DNA of 9,187 nt from contig DAOVZA010000052.1 of NCBI GenBank assembly GCA_030635405.1, forward strand, positions 1-9,187. Direction: 5' to 3'. The translations under genes were made by a program, and so were the position numbers. Each line of letters starts with the position of its first letter. The first letter of the stretch is position 1. A model generated the notes under the pieces. The model was not told the origin of the DNA. It made no database searches and was given only the letters and a program-made list of their open reading frames with translations. Origin of the DNA: Desulfocapsa sp. GTDB taxonomy: Bacteria; Desulfobacterota; Desulfobulbia; Desulfobulbales; Desulfocapsaceae. Of the stretch, positions 1 through 6,084 are shown in pieces.

Positions 1-829
1 CCTGAATGATTTTTTCCTCCTGTTTACCGTGAAGAATGCCTGACAGGATCAGGTTTCCACTTGTTGATAAGATCCTGTGAAAATCTTCAGTCATTGTAAC
101 GAGTGCATCATGGATGATATTGGCAACTATCAGGTTAAAAGGTTCATTGATTTGCTGAAGGGCAACTACAGATACTTCCATTACGGAGTCCAGATTATTC
201 AAGGTAACATTTTCAGTTGCAACACGTACAGCTTCAGGATCATTATCAATTCCAAGTACTCGTGTTGCCCCAAAAAGAGCAGCACCCATTCCTAAAATTC
301 CGGTACCTGTTCCCACATCAAGGACTGTTTGTTTTTTGTCTGTAGTAAGTATTTCTCGTATAAAATCAAGAGTAAGGCTTGTGGTAGCATGGTGGCCGGT
401 GCCAAAAGCCATTCCTGGATCCATGGTGATAACCTGCTCGCTGTCTTGAGCTGTATAATCTTCCCATGTTGGGGATATGGTCAGTCCTTTGGTTATTGCA
501 AAGGGTTTGAAGTGAACTTTCCAGTTGTTAGACCAATCCTGGTCTTCAATTTGTTCCCAAGTAATAGCAGGTTTTTCAACATTAAAAATGATGGCCAGTT
601 CTTTCAGGTGTGATTCAATATTTTCCTGCAATATCTTCTGAGACTTTGTATCTGGATTTTCTTCCTCCATAAAGGCGTTAAGGTGAAGGGCTGGGCCCTC
701 GGTATCAACGGATTGCTCCACACTGGCTCCAATAACGCCAACCAGATAATCCACAATGGCCTCTTCCAGAATCGGATCTGTTTCGATATGGGCTTTGAGC
801 CAAAAGCTGGTTTTTTTTTCCTGTGTCAT
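1..829 (-). CDS. prmA: Ribosomal protein L11 methyltransferase PrmA (C-terminus beyond window)
   Basis: Reading the minus strand from the ATG at 829-827 gives 276 codons with no stop before base 1, so the gene is cut by the window edge and lacks only its last 20-30 residues by family length (about 290-300). PrmA is a cytoplasmic SAM-dependent enzyme that methylates ribosomal protein L11. Visible signatures are the PrmA block MDPGMAFGTGHHATT at residues 136-150, the SAM-binding glycine loop VLDVGTGTGILG at 169-180, the acidic GIDND at 193-197 that ends strand 2, and the motif-IV-like VANIIHDAL at 235-243. The N-terminal 110 residues fit the L11-recognition domain (WSNNWKVHFKPF at 99-110). No good Shine-Dalgarno precedes the ATG, but no in-frame start was found further upstream before the promoter candidate. 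A run of nine A residues lies at codons 4-7. Identity is clear; the lack of an RBS is the only oddity. Confidence 0.95.
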   Translation of the reverse strand, partial: MTQEKKTSFWLKAHIETDPILEEAIVDYLVGVIGASVEQSVDTEGPALHLNAFMEEENPDTKSQKILQENIESHLKELAIIFNVEKPAITWEQIEDQDWSNNWKVHFKPFAITKGLTISPTWEDYTAQDSEQVITMDPGMAFGTGHHATTSLTLDFIREILTTDKKQTVLDVGTGTGILGMGAALFGATRVLGIDNDPEAVRVATENVTLNNLDSVMEVSVVALQQINEPFNLIVANIIHDALVTMTEDFHRILSTSGNLILSGILHGKQEEKIIQ

Positions 830-880
830 TGTTTGATTTACCGGGAAGGGGATTTGGTTAAACTCTATCAATTTTGTTTA

Positions 881-909
881 TATATATTATAAGCAATACT
901 TCTTGACAA
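881..909 (-). promoter_or_regulatory. Candidate sigma-70 promoter for prmA
   Basis: On the minus strand TTGTCA (909-904) is followed after 17 bp by TATATA (886-881), about 50 bp upstream of the prmA ATG. The -35 hexamer overlaps the plus-strand TTGACA of the divergent promoter. A closer TATAAT match (891-886) has only 12 bp spacing to this -35. This is a consensus match by eye, not proof of function. Confidence 0.45.
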
Positions 910-930
910 GGTGCGCCATCCTGTTATTTT
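903..930 (+). promoter_or_regulatory. Candidate sigma-70 promoter for the RACo-like gene
   Basis: A perfect TTGACA (903-908) is followed after 16 bp by TATTTT (925-930), which would start transcription near 937. That leaves a leader of about 20-40 nt before the candidate start codons of the downstream gene. The -35 box is shared, on the opposite strand, with the prmA promoter candidate. Confidence 0.45.
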
Positions 931-958
931 TAGCTAATCTAAAAGAAGTTGAATTCTT

Positions 959-985
959 ATGAGTGAGATACACAATGGGACATAA
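959..985 (+). other. Eight-codon overlapping upstream reading frame
   Basis: ATG at 959-961 opens an eight-codon frame (MSEIHNGT) that stops at TAA 983-985, out of frame with the RACo-like gene and overlapping both of its candidate starts. AAGAAG at 943-948 lies 10 nt before this ATG and is the best ribosome site nearby. It could couple translation by reinitiation, mark an indel in the true N-terminus, or be chance. Confidence 0.25.
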
Positions 986-2891
986 TATACATTTTTTACC
1001 AGACAACGTCCATGTCACTGTTGAAGATGGCGAAAATCTTCTGACAGCTGCAGCATCGGCGGGTGTTTATATTCATGCTTTCTGTGGTGGGGATGGCGTT
1101 TGTGGAAAGTGTAAAGTAACCCTGGAAGAAGGAGATGTAAAGTCAGACAGTGCAGCATCCTTAAAGCAGGATGAGTATGATAAAGGGGTGCGACTGGCTT
1201 GCAAGGCACAGGTTGTTTCTGATATCACTGTGCGCATTCCGGACATGGTAAGAGCTGACGGAAAAGCTTTAAAAAGAGCGCCTAAAACAACCAGGTCAAT
1301 TTCAGCAAGAGCCCTTGATTCGCTCATCGGAAAATGGGATGTAGATCCGCCTGTTGGTAAAGTTTTCTTAAAGGTCCCACCTCCCACGTTGTCAGATAAT
1401 ATCTCCGACATGCAGCGCCTGATGCGTACCTTGAAAAATGCCAATCCTGAAAGTCTTGAGCCCAGTTACGACCATCCTGAGCTTATCCATGAACTCTCAG
1501 TGGTTCTTCGTGAGGCAGATTGGAATGTGACAGTAATTCTCCTCCATGGAAAATCAAAATCAGAGCCGGATCGGATTATAGCTGTTGAGCCTGGTGACAC
1601 TACAGATCGTTTATATGGTCTTGCCGTGGACATAGGAACAACCACCTGTGGCGGAGTATTAATTGATCTTAACAGTGGTGAAATAATAGCGGAAGGTTCC
1701 GGCTACAACGCTCAGATTGGATATGGTGAAGATGTAATCTCCCGTATGATATATTCTCAGCGTCCTGGCGGGTTGAAAGGCTTACAGGAAAAGGTAATTT
1801 ACACCATCAATAATATTATTGAAGAGGTGTGCAGGAAGGTTATCATCAGCCCCAGTGATATCAGTTATATTATGACTGCCGGGAATACCGTAATGGCCCA
1901 TCTGATGCTGGCTATTAACCCCAAGTTTTTACGTGAGGCTCCATACGTTCCAAGTGTCAGCCAGTTTCCACTGACTAAAGCAGCTGGACTTGGAATCATG
2001 GCTCATCCATCAGTTAGAATGTTTCTCTACCCCTGTATTTCCTCCTATGTTGGAGGTGATATCGTAGCCGGTGTCCATGCCTGCCAGATGCAAAAAAGTG
2101 AAGAGATCTCATTGTTTATCGACATCGGTACCAACGGTGAAATTGTTGTTGGAAACAAAGATTGGATGGTTTGCGCAGCCTGTTCAGCGGGTCCTGCCTT
2201 TGAGGGGGGTGGTATTAAATTTGGAATGCGGGCAAGTTCTGGAGCCATTGAGAATTTTCAGATTCACCCGGAAACCTATGATCCAATGATCGTGACCATC
2301 GGTCAGACAAAACCTCGTGGTATTTGTGGGTCCGGGCTGATTTCCATTGTTTCAGAACTCCTCGATGCAGGAGTTTTAGATCCGCAGGGCAAGTTTACAA
2401 GGACCTTGGACCATCCAAGGATTCGTGAAGGTGAGAATCGCTGGGAATACGTTCTAGCCTGGAGTAAAGACTCCATGATCGGCGAAGATATTGTTATTAC
2501 AGAGGTCGATCTTGATAACTTGATTCGGGCAAAAGGAGCGATGTATGCTGGTTATCAGACACTGCTTGAATCAGTGGGGCTAAGTTTTGCGGATCTTGAC
2601 CGGGTAATTCTTGCCGGTAACTTTGGATCGTATATAGATCTTGAACGTGCCATAACCATTGGCCTGTTGCCGGACATTGATCGAGATCGGTTCTTCTATA
2701 TCGGTAACGCATCAATGCTGGGATGCCAGATAAGTCTTACAGACCATAAGCGTTTCCGTGACAGGGTTGCTGTTCGAACCCTTATGACCAATATGGAACT
2801 GTCTGAGAATCCAGATTTTATGAATCATTATATGGCAGCACTTTTTCTTCCACATACCGATATGAGCCTGTTTCCATCGGCAAAAAAATAG
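975..2891 (+). CDS. RACo-like corrinoid-protein reductive activator (2Fe-2S ferredoxin plus ASKHA ATPase)
   Basis: The 638-residue product (642 if the GTG at 963 is used) matches RACo/AcsV-type activators, which use ATP to drive reduction of inactive Co(II) corrinoid proteins to Co(I). The N-terminus is a plant-type 2Fe-2S domain with cysteines C37, C43, C46 (CGGDGVCGKC) and C76. A linker of about 140 residues leads into an acetate/sugar kinase-Hsp70-actin ATPase fold. That fold shows phosphate-1 DIGTTT at 219-224, SAGPAFEGGG at 404-413, phosphate-2 DIGTNGE at 383-389, CGSGL at 451-455 and the adenosine-site-like ILAGNFGSYID at 545-555. The start is uncertain: GTG963 has only a weak AGAAG 14 nt upstream, ATG975 has GTGAG 7 nt upstream, and ATG959 opens an eight-codon overlapping frame. 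No signal peptide or membrane segment is seen. The AcsE-like gene follows, which suggests that the partner is the acetyl-CoA pathway corrinoid protein. The family is secure; the exact corrinoid partner is inferred. Confidence 0.88.
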   Translation: MGHNIHFLPDNVHVTVEDGENLLTAAASAGVYIHAFCGGDGVCGKCKVTLEEGDVKSDSAASLKQDEYDKGVRLACKAQVVSDITVRIPDMVRADGKALKRAPKTTRSISARALDSLIGKWDVDPPVGKVFLKVPPPTLSDNISDMQRLMRTLKNANPESLEPSYDHPELIHELSVVLREADWNVTVILLHGKSKSEPDRIIAVEPGDTTDRLYGLAVDIGTTTCGGVLIDLNSGEIIAEGSGYNAQIGYGEDVISRMIYSQRPGGLKGLQEKVIYTINNIIEEVCRKVIISPSDISYIMTAGNTVMAHLMLAINPKFLREAPYVPSVSQFPLTKAAGLGIMAHPSVRMFLYPCISSYVGGDIVAGVHACQMQKSEEISLFIDIGTNGEIVVGNKDWMVCAACSAGPAFEGGGIKFGMRASSGAIENFQIHPETYDPMIVTIGQTKPRGICGSGLISIVSELLDAGVLDPQGKFTRTLDHPRIREGENRWEYVLAWSKDSMIGEDIVITEVDLDNLIRAKGAMYAGYQTLLESVGLSFADLDRVILAGNFGSYIDLERAITIGLLPDIDRDRFFYIGNASMLGCQISLTDHKRFRDRVAVRTLMTNMELSENPDFMNHYMAALFLPHTDMSLFPSAKK

Positions 2892-2897
2892 AAAAAA

Positions 2898-2919
2898 GGT
2901 CCTTCTTGTGCGAAGGGCC
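2898..2919 (+). terminator. Possible weak hairpin after the RACo-like gene
   Basis: GGTCCTTC (2898-2905) can pair with GAAGGGCC (2912-2919) across a 6-nt loop, as eight pairs including one G-U. It starts six bases after the stop codon. No T-run follows, so it may be only a partial terminator or a 3'-end stabiliser. An A-rich stretch (2882-2897) precedes it. Confidence 0.35.
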
Positions 2920-2933
2920 CGTGGTGCTCTTAA

Positions 2934-2962
2934 TTGACAGAAATGTGAAAAACGATTAAATT
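2934..2962 (+). promoter_or_regulatory. Candidate promoter for the AcsE-like gene
   Basis: TTGACA (2934-2939) is followed after 17 bp by TAAATT (2957-2962), or after 16 bp by TTAAAT. This leaves an AT-rich leader of about 60 nt before the ATG at 3028. It implies that the methyltransferase can be transcribed separately from the RACo-like gene. The match is by consensus only. Confidence 0.45.
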
Positions 2963-3027
2963 GTCGTCTTTGTGTATATAAATAATAATTGAGAAAAATA
3001 ATAATCTAGCGACTTAAGGAGAATACA

Positions 3028-3924
3028 ATGGGTCAAACTGTTAAAGCAATCGCAGAAAGTATCAATATCATGGGAAATCGTAGTGGTGGAGCCATGAAGG
3101 ATCGTGTTCAGGGCCCTGTGCAGGAAATGGCCAAGGAAGAAACCGATGCGGGAGCATCTTATCTTGATTTGAATATCGGACCTGCTCGAAAGGACGGTAC
3201 TGAACTTCTTCCATGGGTTGTTGAGACTGTTGAAGCAGTTAGCGATATTCCTCTTTGTCTTGATACCACGAACATGGACGCCATGGCTGCTGGTTTTAAA
3301 GCTGTAAAGAACAAGGAACAGGCTTTGATGAACTCTATTTCCGCACAGCCCGAGCGTATGGAACAGATGATTCCCGTTGCTGCTGAAATGAAATGTGACG
3401 TTATTGCTCTTCTTTGGGGAGCTGACGGAATGCCTCGTGACTCTGCTGAGCGTGCGGCCATGTCTGTTGATCTGATGATGGCATTAAATGATGGCGGAGT
3501 TCCTAACGAGAAAATCCTCTTTGATCCAATTGGAACCCCAATCACCCTTGGTGCTGATCAGATCAATGCTGGTCTTGAGTTCATGATGATGCTTCAGGAT
3601 ATCGCACCTGGCTCCGGTTCCACGGTTGGTCTTTCCAATGTTTCAAACGGTGTTGCTGATAATCTTCGTAAATATCTTGATCGTACCTACCTCATCATGC
3701 TTATGAAGTATGGTATTTCCACTGCAATTGTTAACTCCTACGATGCTGAGCTGATGGCTATCTGTAAAGGTGAGCGTCAGGAACATGTGGATATGGTTCA
3801 TGCTATGATGGACGGTGATGATCCAGGTACTTCTGCTATTTCAGGAGTAGCCCTTGAGCATTACAAAACCTATAAAGCTCTTTCCGGACAGACTGTATTT
3901 TCTGAGTCCTGGCTTGAATTGTAA
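3028..3924 (+). CDS. acsE: AcsE-like methyltetrahydrofolate:corrinoid/iron-sulfur protein methyltransferase
   Basis: The 298-residue protein matches the pterin-binding TIM-barrel methyltransferases of the Wood-Ljungdahl pathway. These move the N5-methyl group of methyl-tetrahydrofolate to the Co(I) corrinoid of the iron-sulfur corrinoid protein in the cytoplasm. The pterin-site segments appear in order: YLDLNIGPA (45-53), LCLDTTN with D79 (76-82), MNSISAQPERM with N102 (101-111), FDPIGTP with D166 (165-171) and GLSNVSNG with N204 (201-208). By recalled alignment, D79, N102, D166 and N204 match the Moorella AcsE residues D75, N96, D160 and N199. AAGGAG at 3016-3021, 6 nt before the ATG, fixes the start. 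Two oddities: the N-terminal GERIN-like motif reads AESIN (9-13), and the C-terminal part is longer than the 262-residue Moorella enzyme, with an acidic stretch near MDGDDPG (261-267). The codons look biased towards GCT, GTT and CTT, as if highly expressed. The corrinoid partner could differ. Confidence 0.88.
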   Translation: MGQTVKAIAESINIMGNRSGGAMKDRVQGPVQEMAKEETDAGASYLDLNIGPARKDGTELLPWVVETVEAVSDIPLCLDTTNMDAMAAGFKAVKNKEQALMNSISAQPERMEQMIPVAAEMKCDVIALLWGADGMPRDSAERAAMSVDLMMALNDGGVPNEKILFDPIGTPITLGADQINAGLEFMMMLQDIAPGSGSTVGLSNVSNGVADNLRKYLDRTYLIMLMKYGISTAIVNSYDAELMAICKGERQEHVDMVHAMMDGDDPGTSAISGVALEHYKTYKALSGQTVFSESWLEL

Positions 3925-3951
3925 GATTTTGTAGGAAGAGAAGCTGTATCG

Positions 3952-3979
3952 ATGCCCTTCCTTTTTAAAGGAAGGGCAT
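3952..3979 (+). terminator. Perfect 13-bp hairpin between the acsE-like and HsdR_N-like genes
   Basis: ATGCCCTTCCTTT (3952-3964) is an exact inverted repeat of 3967-3979 with a 2-nt centre, so about 11-12 pairs can form. It is followed by TTGTGTTT, a short T-rich tail. It lies 27 bp after the acsE-like stop and ends 8 nt before the next gene's Shine-Dalgarno. It may be a leaky terminator that lowers downstream expression, or a barrier to 3' exonucleases. Confidence 0.6.
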
Positions 3980-3987
3980 TTGTGTTT

Positions 3988-3993
3988 AGGAGG
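3988..3993 (+). promoter_or_regulatory. Shine-Dalgarno that sets the GTG start of the HsdR_N-like gene
   Basis: AGGAGG at 3988-3993 is the strongest ribosome binding site in the window and sits 7 nt before GTG 4001. The in-frame ATG at 3995 is only 1 nt away and too close. The TTG at 3980 lies upstream of the site. The ATG at 3999 is followed at once by TGA. GTG 4001 is therefore the probable start. Confidence 0.7.
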
Positions 3994-4000
3994 AATGGAT

Positions 4001-4549
4001 GTGAATGAAGTTCCAACCCACCATCTGGTTTATGGTACGCTGAACGATTTTGTCACCGGTGAAGAACTCACTGATACTGATGATGAGCGGACTCGTCAGG
4101 ATCTTGCCAGAATGATGGTGGAAAAACTAGGGTATGAAAAGGAAGACCTGGAACCGAGGTGTTTTATTGAAACGCTTTTCAGTACCCAGTTTGTACGTTC
4201 AAATATCGAACTTGCTATTAGTTTAAAGGAAGCAGGGAAAAAATTCCTTATTATCCGTTATGGAGCTGGCTCACTGGTAAGTCGTGAACGTTCAGCCATT
4301 GCAGCGGCACGAGTTCTTGAAAAAGAGTATCAGATTCCCTTTGCCGTTGTGACAAATGGCCGTGATGCTGAGTTACTTGATACGGCAACGGGTGAAGTGC
4401 TGGCCACTGGAATGGATGCTATTCCAACAAAAGATCGAGCTCTGGAGATGCTGGCTGGTTGTGAGTTTCGAGTTCCCGCTGAAGGGAAAAAGCGAGAAGG
4501 TGAAATGCGAATTTTGAACGCCTTTGATGTACAGATTTGCTGCCGCTAA
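4001..4549 (+). CDS. HsdR N-terminal-like (PD-(D/E)XK-related) protein of unknown role
   Basis: The 182-residue protein resembles the stand-alone HsdR_N_2 domain family, related to the nuclease domain of type I restriction R subunits. Supporting features are the helix DERTRQDLARMMVEKLGY (28-45), LEPRCFIETLF (50-60), the strand NIELAISL (68-75), FLIIRYGAGSLVSRER (82-97) and VVTNGRDAELLD (116-127). In active members of this fold the strand at 82-88 usually carries E-x-K. Here it reads IIRYG with no such pair, and the preceding Asp position looks like E70, so cleavage activity is doubtful. No HsdM, HsdS or helicase gene is nearby. No signal peptide is seen, and cysteines occur at 54, 154, 180 and 181. 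It lies 76 bp after the methyltransferase gene and 38 bp before the DAHP synthase gene on the same strand, so co-transcription with the latter is likely. A binding or scaffold role in one-carbon metabolism is possible but unproven. Fold assignment is moderately sure; function is unknown. Confidence 0.75.
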   Translation: MNEVPTHHLVYGTLNDFVTGEELTDTDDERTRQDLARMMVEKLGYEKEDLEPRCFIETLFSTQFVRSNIELAISLKEAGKKFLIIRYGAGSLVSRERSAIAAARVLEKEYQIPFAVVTNGRDAELLDTATGEVLATGMDAIPTKDRALEMLAGCEFRVPAEGKKREGEMRILNAFDVQICCR

Positions 4550-4558
4550 GTGGCGGTA
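4541..4558 (+). repeat. Small hairpin spanning the HsdR_N-like stop codon
   Basis: TGCCGC (4541-4546) can pair with GCGGTA (4553-4558), six pairs including one G-U, with the TAA stop in the 6-nt loop. It is followed by AT-rich sequence rather than a T-run. It could slow translation termination or be incidental. Confidence 0.25.
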
Positions 4559-4587
4559 ATATTAATATAATAATTGAGAGAAAGATC

Positions 4588-5937
4588 ATGGGAACAGAAC
4601 AGAACGAATGGACTAAAGCAAGCTGGCAGAAATTTACAGCTCTTCAGCAGCCCAAGTGGCCCGATATGGCGGTTCACGATGCGGTAATTGAAAGACTTTC
4701 CACTCTGCCGCCTCTGGTTTTTGCTGGTGAAATAAGAGATCTGAAGGCACTGCTTGCCAAAGCTGTAACAGGCGACGCATTTCTTGTTCAGGGAGGAGAC
4801 TGTTCCGAGGATTTTTCTCAGGTTACGGCACCCAATATTCGTGAAAAACTGAAGGTTTTGTTGCAGATGGCCGTTGTCCTAACCTATGCCGGTGGTAAAC
4901 CTGTTATCAAACTTGGTCGTATTGCCGGTCAGTTTGCTAAACCTCGTTCCTCTGATACTGAAATAGTTGATGGTGTTGAGCTTATGTCCTATCGGGGCGA
5001 TATGGTGAACAGTTCAGAACCTGATGTTGCTGCACGTATTCCTGACCCAAATCGGATGATGGAAGGCTATAATATGGCAGCTTCCACCCTGAATTTACTT
5101 CGTGCTTTTACCCGTGGTGGTTTTGCCGCTCTTGATCGGGTATCAGCCTGGAATCAGGAGTTTGTAAAGCAATCTCCCATGGGACGAAGTTATGAAAGAC
5201 TTGGCAAGCAAATTCAACAGGCTCTGCAGTTTATGGAGACAATCGGTATTGATCCGAACAGTCCTCAAATGCAGCAGGCTCAGTTTTTTACCTCGCATGA
5301 GGCACTGCTTCTTGGTTATGAAATGGCCCTTACCCGTGAGGATTCCATCAGTGGTGGCTGGTATGACTGTTCGGCTCATATGCTTTGGATAGGTGAGAGA
5401 ACAAGGCAGGTTGATGGTGCTCATGTGGAGTTTTTACGAGGAGTAAACAACCCAATTGGTGTAAAGATTGGACCGGATTATGACCTTGATAATGTGAAAC
5501 AGCTGATTGATGCCCTGAATCCTGAAAACGAGGCTGGACGCTTGACCCTGATCACCAGGCTCGGTATGAAAAATATTGAAAAAGTCCTGCCACCGCTTCT
5601 TCGTGAAGCTAAACGTGAAGGTTATAATATCGTTTGGAACTGTGACCCGATGCATGCCAATACATACACAGCTAAAAGTGGTCATAAAACCAGAAATTTT
5701 AATGATATTCTTTCTGAAATAACCTGCTTTTTTGAAACCCACTGGGCAGAGGGAACTGTTCCCGGTGGAATTCATCTGGAAATGACTGGAAATGATGTTA
5801 CAGAATGTACGGGGGGAGCAAGGAATATCGTTGATGAAGAACTTGCCAATAACTACCTTACAACCTGTGATCCACGTTTAAATGCAGAACAAAGCCTGGA
5901 AGTAGCATTTCAGATAGCGGACATGATTCGCAGTTAA
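4588..5937 (+). CDS. Class II 3-deoxy-D-arabino-heptulosonate 7-phosphate (DAHP) synthase
   Basis: This enzyme condenses phosphoenolpyruvate with erythrose 4-phosphate, the first step of the shikimate pathway to aromatic amino acids. The 449-residue length is normal for the class II (plant/mycobacterial type) family. Metal ligands are recognisable as C72 in VQGGDCSEDF (67-76), H356 in NCDPMHANT (351-359), E398 in IHLEMTGNDVTEC (395-407) and D428 in YLTTCDPRLN (423-432). Substrate-binding blocks include KLGRIAGQFAKPRS (108-121), GGWYDCSAHMLWIGERTRQ (256-274) and NPIGVKIGP (288-296). The start is ATG 4588, preceded by GAGAG at 4576-4580 with 7 nt spacing; an upstream in-frame TTG at 4537 overlaps the preceding gene and adds a non-conserved tail. 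It is the last gene of the plus-strand cluster and ends at a strong inverted repeat. It has no obvious biochemical tie to the corrinoid genes. No feedback-regulatory domain beyond the catalytic core is apparent. Confidence 0.95.
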   Translation: MGTEQNEWTKASWQKFTALQQPKWPDMAVHDAVIERLSTLPPLVFAGEIRDLKALLAKAVTGDAFLVQGGDCSEDFSQVTAPNIREKLKVLLQMAVVLTYAGGKPVIKLGRIAGQFAKPRSSDTEIVDGVELMSYRGDMVNSSEPDVAARIPDPNRMMEGYNMAASTLNLLRAFTRGGFAALDRVSAWNQEFVKQSPMGRSYERLGKQIQQALQFMETIGIDPNSPQMQQAQFFTSHEALLLGYEMALTREDSISGGWYDCSAHMLWIGERTRQVDGAHVEFLRGVNNPIGVKIGPDYDLDNVKQLIDALNPENEAGRLTLITRLGMKNIEKVLPPLLREAKREGYNIVWNCDPMHANTYTAKSGHKTRNFNDILSEITCFFETHWAEGTVPGGIHLEMTGNDVTECTGGARNIVDEELANNYLTTCDPRLNAEQSLEVAFQIADMIRS

Positions 5938-5945
5938 GTGTAAGC

Positions 5946-6056
5946 GTAAGCAGTCGCAGGCACCACCTTTCGTCTATTTTCTTCCATCCGCATAGAAAAA
6001 ACTATTGCGGATGGAAGAAAAAACAGACGAAATTCGGCACCTGTGGCCACTTACTG
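5946..6056. repeat. Composite inverted repeat, about 110 bp, between convergent genes
   Basis: The core arms are 5968-5995 and 6002-6032. They share TTTCGTCT and then TTTTCTTCCATCCGCA with its complement, and differ by about three small insertions around a short A-rich loop. Outside the core, GTAAGCAGTCGCAGG (5946-5960) pairs with CCTGTGGCCACTTAC (6039-6053) as 11 Watson-Crick and two G-U pairs out of 15, separated from the core by 7-nt unpaired segments. It starts 8 bp after the DAHP synthase stop and ends about 30 bp from the stop of the minus-strand VWA gene. The core has T-rich and A-rich flanks that suit a bidirectional terminator, but the total size is larger than needed, so a REP- or MITE-like element is also possible. 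Confidence 0.7.
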
Positions 6057-6084
6057 GCTGCTCGTTAGGGAGGATGTTTTGTTG

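Noticed and set aside
77..892. Plus-strand reading frames opposite prmA
   Set aside because: They lie antisense to a clearly recognised prmA with continuous conserved motifs, and their translations show no family features.
4001..4549. A type I restriction-modification system
   Set aside because: No methylase, specificity or helicase gene is present, and the nuclease motif looks degraded; only the isolated N-terminal-like domain exists.
4537..4587. An N-terminal extension of DAHP synthase from TTG 4537
   Set aside because: It would overlap the upstream gene's stop, lacks a ribosome site, and ATG 4588 gives the family's normal length.
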